The notes below the pieces were generated by a model that saw only the letters and a list, made by a program, of their open reading frames with translations, was not told the origin of the DNA and made no database searches. A DNA stretch of 64,000 nt. Source: Devosia lacusdianchii. Its GTDB lineage: Bacteria; Pseudomonadota; Alphaproteobacteria; Rhizobiales; Devosiaceae. The stretch is from NCBI RefSeq assembly GCF_022429625.1, contig NZ_CP092483.1, positions 62,001-126,000 of the forward strand, written 5' to 3'. A program made the translations under genes and the position numbers. Positions 60,723-64,000 of the stretch are shown one piece after another. The stretch's first letter is position 1. Every line of letters begins with the position of its first letter.

Positions 60723-61862
60723 CTAAGCCCGCTTCACCAAGCGCCCCGCCATCGCCCAGGTCAGCACCAGCAACGGAATCAGCATGGCAAACGCCATGCG
60801 AATGCCAAAGCCTTGGGCCACCGCGCCGATTAGGCCCGGCGCGCCGAGATTGACGAGCTGGAAGATCAGCGTCGTCGCCGCCACGTTCTGCGAGGCCGGG
60901 CGGTCCCCGATCCGCGCCGCGGCCGAAACCGTCAGCGGATAGAGCACGCAGATGCCCAGGCCAACAAGGCCGAAGCCGGCAAGCGCTAGGCCGGCATTGG
61001 GCGCCAGCACCACCAGCACCATGCCCGATATGGCGATGCTCGCCAGCACGCGCGCGCTCCGTACCGGTCCGAACCGGTCGATCCAGCGATCGGCGGCCAG
61101 CCGGCCCACGGCCATGGTGGCGAGCAGCGCCGGCAAGGCCATGGATTCGATCCAGGCGGCAACCTCGAAGCTGTCGCGCAGATAGATGATCGACCAGGCG
61201 CGTGCCGCCCCCTCGGTCAGGGCCGCTCCCAGCCCAAAGGCCACCAGCCTCATCGTCGCCAGCGTCGGCAGGGCGAACCGGCGCTTGCCATTGCCGGCAT
61301 GCTCGCGGGCGGGCGTCACCTGCATCGGCACGACGATCACCAGCACGAGGCCGATGACCAGCGGCGCCAGCAGCCACAGATGGATGGCGGGCGACACGCC
61401 GAACCCGCGCAAAGCCGCTCCCACCAGCGAGGTCAGGAGGAACCCGACGCTCCAGGCGCCGTGGCAGGTATTCATTACGCGCGAACCGGTGACGGCCTCG
61501 ACCCGATCCGCCTCGACATTGATAGCCACATTGGTCAGCGAGAAGCAGACGCCGTTGAGCGCCATCAGCGCGAACATCACCGCCCCGTTGGGGGCGATGG
61601 TGATCATGGCCGCGCCGATGGTCACCACCGGCATCAGCCAGAGGATGACGCGCCGCGGCCCAAACCGCTCGATGATCTGGCTTGAAAACAGGAAGCTGCC
61701 CAGCCCGCCGATCGGCTGGCCCATCAGCACCAGGCCAAGCTGCGCCTCGCTCAACCCCAGCATCAACTGCAGATCGGGAACACGGGTATGCACCGCGCCC
61801 AGGGCGACGGCATGCACGAAGAACAGCGCGATGATGCGCCAGCGCAGGGTGCTGAAGTTCAC
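60723..61862 (-). CDS. MFS transporter (paralogue 1)
   Basis: 379 residues starting at a GTG that overlaps the mmcB stop (GTGA). About twelve hydrophobic helices are seen. FVHAVALGAVHTRVPDLQLM, GLSEAQLGLVLMGQPIGGLG, IERFGPRRVILWLMPVVTIG and CFSLTNVAINVEADRVEAVT are landmarks; EADR in helix 4/5 is typical of the fucose-permease-like MFS group. It shares a DRPASQNVAA motif with the two paralogues at 62313 and 63574 but is more distant. The substrate is unknown; sugar or drug transport is possible. It is downstream of mmcB in the same transcript. Confidence 0.87.
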   Translation of the reverse strand: MNFSTLRWRIIALFFVHAVALGAVHTRVPDLQLMLGLSEAQLGLVLMGQPIGGLGSFLFSSQIIERFGPRRVILWLMPVVTIGAAMITIAPNGAVMFALMALNGVCFSLTNVAINVEADRVEAVTGSRVMNTCHGAWSVGFLLTSLVGAALRGFGVSPAIHLWLLAPLVIGLVLVIVVPMQVTPAREHAGNGKRRFALPTLATMRLVAFGLGAALTEGAARAWSIIYLRDSFEVAAWIESMALPALLATMAVGRLAADRWIDRFGPVRSARVLASIAISGMVLVVLAPNAGLALAGFGLVGLGICVLYPLTVSAAARIGDRPASQNVAATTLIFQLVNLGAPGLIGAVAQGFGIRMAFAMLIPLLVLTWAMAGRLVKRA

Positions 61863-62320
61863 TTGGGGCCGGGGTCCATCAAAATGTGGATGCGGTCGGC
61901 GCCAAGCCTTGCGAGCTTGAGCATCAGCGCCTTGCGCCGCGCCGGAGCCATCGGCGTATCCGGACTATCGCGCAGGATGTGGCCGTCATGCCCGTCGGCC
62001 ACGATCAAGCCCTCGCTTTCAGGGAAGATCGCCGCATCGAGTTCCGGGGGCTTGGCGAAGAAGAAGCGGTCGGAAAATTCGCGATATTCGTGCCACTTCC
62101 GGTCGACCTGAAAATCGATCAGACTCGACTTGATCTCGACGATCCAGATCTCGCCCTTGGGCCCCACGCCCAGCACATCGGCGCGCCGCCCGCTGCGCAA
62201 GGTCACCTCGGCATAGCAGGCCATGTCATAGGTCTCGCGCAGCAGTCGCATCACCCCGCGCTGCACGCGCAAAGCGGTAGCCGATTGGCGCAGATCGACA
62301 ATGGGCGGCAGATCAGCCAT
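61859..62320 (-). CDS. mmcB: MmcB family DNA repair protein
   Basis: 153 residues from the ATG at 62320. ALRVQRGVMRLLRETYDMAC followed by YAEVTLRSGRRADVLGVGPK, GEIWIVEIKSSLIDFQVDRK, WHEYREFSDRFFFA and GLIVADGHDGHILRDSP are the family's signature. The E.. GRRAD .. EIK arrangement is a PD-(D/E)XK nuclease core (Asp, Glu, Lys). MmcB in Caulobacter is an SOS-linked factor that supports mutagenic translesion repair. It overlaps the upstream MFS gene by eight bases and the downstream one by four, a compact MFS-mmcB-MFS operon. Confidence 0.9.
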   Translation of the reverse strand: MADLPPIVDLRQSATALRVQRGVMRLLRETYDMACYAEVTLRSGRRADVLGVGPKGEIWIVEIKSSLIDFQVDRKWHEYREFSDRFFFAKPPELDAAIFPESEGLIVADGHDGHILRDSPDTPMAPARRKALMLKLARLGADRIHILMDPGPK

Positions 62321-63473
62321 GGCGCGTCGCAAGCTCCGGGCTGATCCGCGCCGGCAACGCCCGGATCACCAGCAGCGCCGCGACCAGTACGGGGACCACG
62401 ACCCAATAGGAGGTGCGGATGCCGAACTGCTCAGCAACAAAGCCGAGCAGGGGTGGTGCGAGGAAAAAGACGACGAAGGACATCTGACCGAGCGCCGCAA
62501 CATTGACCGCCGCGGGGCGGTCGGTGCGCTGCGCTGCCGCCGAAACCGCAAGCGGATAGACGGCGCTGCAGCCAATGCCGGTCAGCGCGAAACCGACCAG
62601 CGCCACATATTCATGCGGCGCCAGGGCGACGAGCACGAGGCCGGCAATCGCAATCAGCAACAGCGTGCCCGCCACGATACGCGGCGACAGGCGGTCGACG
62701 ACGCCATCCATGCTCAGCCGGGCAATCGCCATGAACAGCGAGAAAATGGTGACGCTGAGGCCGCCGATAAACGGCTCGACGCTGAACACGTCCCGCATAT
62801 AGATAGCCGACCAGTCGATCCCCGCGCCTTCGGCCAGCAATGGCGCCGCGCCGATAAGGCAGAGGGCAGCCAGTCCCATGGTCGGAAAGGCGATGCGCGG
62901 CGTTTCCCCAGCATGGGAATTGGGTCGCAGAGGCGCATTCTCGATGCCGCGGAAAACAACGAGGCCGGCAATCACCACCACGACCAGAGCGACTGCCAGA
63001 TGGATCTGGACCGGCGCGCCCAGCTGACGAACGCTGGCGCTGATCAGCGCAGTCACAAAGAACCCCAGGCTCCACATGCCGTGCGTGCGGCTCATAATGC
63101 CGTAGCCGAGTTGTGCTTCAAGCCTGTCGGCTTCCAGATTGACGATGATTTCCACCGCCCCCGCGCAAATGCCGGCGAGGAACAGCAGGGGCACCACGAA
63201 AAGCGCCGACGGCATGAGTGGCACAAGCGCGTAGAGCGCCGACGCAGCGAATATGGTGACGAATATCCCGGTCCGTGCCGGATAGCGCGCAATCATTGGG
63301 CCCGAAAAGGTAAGGCCAACCAGCGCCCCGCAGGACATGGCAATCAGCGTCAGCCCAAGCTGTCCTTCGGTCAGCTCGAACTGGCGTTGCAGATCAGGCA
63401 GGCGCGACAACATCGCGCCCATCGACAGCGCGAAAATGAAGAACACCCCGAAGATCCGGTGATGCGGACGCAT
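62313..63473 (-). CDS. MFS transporter (paralogue 2)
   Basis: 386 residues from the ATG at 63473; a longer frame exists but its leader is in a hairpin region. Landmarks are FFIFALSMGAMLSRLPDLQR, FELTEGQLGLTLIAMSCGAL, EIIVNLEADRLEAQLGYGIM with SRTHGMWSLGFF, then IGCSAVYPLAVSAAAQRTDR and PAAVNVAALGQMSFVVFFLA. Twelve hydrophobic helices fit a fucose-permease-like MFS. The C-terminal quarter matches the next paralogue almost residue for residue. It is the first gene of the operon with mmcB and paralogue 1. Confidence 0.88.
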   Translation of the reverse strand: MRPHHRIFGVFFIFALSMGAMLSRLPDLQRQFELTEGQLGLTLIAMSCGALVGLTFSGPMIARYPARTGIFVTIFAASALYALVPLMPSALFVVPLLFLAGICAGAVEIIVNLEADRLEAQLGYGIMSRTHGMWSLGFFVTALISASVRQLGAPVQIHLAVALVVVVIAGLVVFRGIENAPLRPNSHAGETPRIAFPTMGLAALCLIGAAPLLAEGAGIDWSAIYMRDVFSVEPFIGGLSVTIFSLFMAIARLSMDGVVDRLSPRIVAGTLLLIAIAGLVLVALAPHEYVALVGFALTGIGCSAVYPLAVSAAAQRTDRPAAVNVAALGQMSFVVFFLAPPLLGFVAEQFGIRTSYWVVVPVLVAALLVIRALPARISPELATRHG

Positions 63474-63495
63474 GACGTTTCCTGCTGATCTTTCG

Positions 63496-63548
63496 GGAGC
63501 CCGACGGGCTCCATGCCGCACGTTCTGACGCGCGCGCGTCAGAACGTG
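63496..63548. promoter_or_regulatory. Two hairpins/palindromes between tandem MFS genes
   Basis: GGAGCCCG-A-CGGGCTCC (63496-63512) is a perfect hairpin. From 63519 to 63548 lies a perfect 30-base palindrome whose half is CACGTTCTGACGCGC. The first hairpin is 23 bases and the second about 45 bases upstream of the paralogue 2 start. The long palindrome could be an operator for a regulator that controls the MFS pair, or a transcript-end structure for paralogue 3. Confidence 0.6.
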
Positions 63549-63573
63549 TCAGTACATGATTCTGGCCGTCGGC

Positions 63574-64000
63574 TCAGCCGTGCGGTGGTACCGGTTCGGG
63601 CGGCAGGCCATGCGGGTCCTCGACCTTGCGATTGCCCAAGGCATAGCTTGATGCCCAGAACCCGGCCAGCAGCAGCGGCAGGCAGATGAGGTACGAGTTG
63701 CGGATGCCCAGATATTCGGCGACGAAGCCGAGCAGCGGCGGCGCTAGGAAGAATACGACGAAGCTCACCTGGCCGAGTGCGGCGACATTGACCGCCGCCG
63801 GCCGGTCGGTGCGCTGAGCCGCGGCCGACACCGCCAGCGGATAAACCGCCGAACAGCCAATGCCCATCAGCGCAAAGCCGGCCAGCGCGATCTCCGGCAT
63901 GGGCGCGTAGCCCACCATGAGAACGCCGACACCGGCGAGGCTGAGCAGCACCATGGCCACGTTGCGTGGCCCGAAACGGGCGACGATCGGATCGGCCGTC
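63574..64000 (-). CDS. MFS transporter (paralogue 3, N-terminus beyond the window)
   Basis: The C-terminal 142 residues of an MFS protein that runs off the right edge. VARFGPRNVAMVLLSLAGVG, then MPEIALAGFALMGIGCSAVY, PLAVSAAAQRTDRPAAVNVA and ALGQVSFVVFFLAPPLLGFV, with FWASSYALGN and a proline-rich end (EPVPPHG). The 55-residue block from GIGCSAVY onward is nearly identical to paralogue 2, although silent positions differ. The start is not in the window. It is the third, possibly oldest, member of a local MFS cluster. Confidence 0.85.
   Translation of the reverse strand, partial: TADPIVARFGPRNVAMVLLSLAGVGVLMVGYAPMPEIALAGFALMGIGCSAVYPLAVSAAAQRTDRPAAVNVAALGQVSFVVFFLAPPLLGFVAEYLGIRNSYLICLPLLLAGFWASSYALGNRKVEDPHGLPPEPVPPHG

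Overview
The window is a high-GC chromosomal segment of an alphaproteobacterium of the order Hyphomicrobiales (Rhizobiales), most likely Devosia or a close relative. The evidence is the set of conserved blocks (thioredoxin-TPR/LON/Trm112, glnK-amtB-ftsK, lolA, uppP-fzlA-queG, irr-fabA-fabB, moeB-like/dut/ubiB/ubiE/mutM/rpsT-dnaA, dnaN-recF-gyrB, a RegB/RegA-type redox pair), the heme-type Irr regulator and an AUU-started infC. The genus is inference; the order is well supported.

Layout. 1-5089: an accessory-looking stretch with decayed HipA-type and GntR-type gene fragments, a six-repeat Ig-like putative autotransporter, a divergent orphan double-winged-helix regulator and a gene-poor tract, ending at a tRNA-Gly(GCC). 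5295-9291: a conserved housekeeping group (thioredoxin-TPR co-chaperone, LON-domain protein, Trm112-like protein) and a ubiquinone-type hydroxylase with a KTSC partner. 9493-17302: nitrogen sensing (sigma-54 promoter, glnK, amtB), ftsK, a self-contained SRPBCC/ArsR operon, RidA and a LolA-like protein. 17307-23192: uppP, the FzlA-type GST homologue, and a tightly overlapping run queG, SDR, GNAT, DUF6886-like. 23378-31107: infC and a mixed set including an unusual nuclease-membrane-SH3 fusion, a LysR/oxidoreductase pair and a four-gene operon (nat, ydeI-like, DUF1697, ribokinase). 31346-33811: irr divergent from fabA-fabB. 33971-38997: a minus-strand operon-like run (ubiE, ubiB, lipoprotein, dut, DUF2259, MoeB-like). 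39097-49262: mutM, rpsT, dnaA, dnaN, recF, gyrB, interrupted by an orphan periplasmic-binding protein. 49331-64000: an arginase-family pseudogene, a flavin monooxygenase, small secreted proteins, a class A PBP with a repetitive tail, a YgjP-like metallopeptidase, the RegB/RegA pair, a beta-CASP MBL hydrolase, MmcB and three related MFS transporters, the last running off the edge.

Across the whole window sit at least five families of paired inverted repeats (called A to E here). Every copy lies 3' of a gene and none lies between two divergent starts. One of them appears to supply the Shine-Dalgarno sequence of ubiB.

No rRNA, CRISPR array, complete insertion sequence or phage was seen. No canonical DnaA-box cluster was found in front of dnaA. 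I did not find a convincing wholly new multi-gene system. The best candidates for a second look are the Ig-repeat autotransporter/regulator pair, the SNase-SH3 membrane fusion, the PBP tail repeats, the nested operator of the SRPBCC/ArsR operon, the shared CtrA-like sites at ftsK and the PBP gene, and the repeat families.
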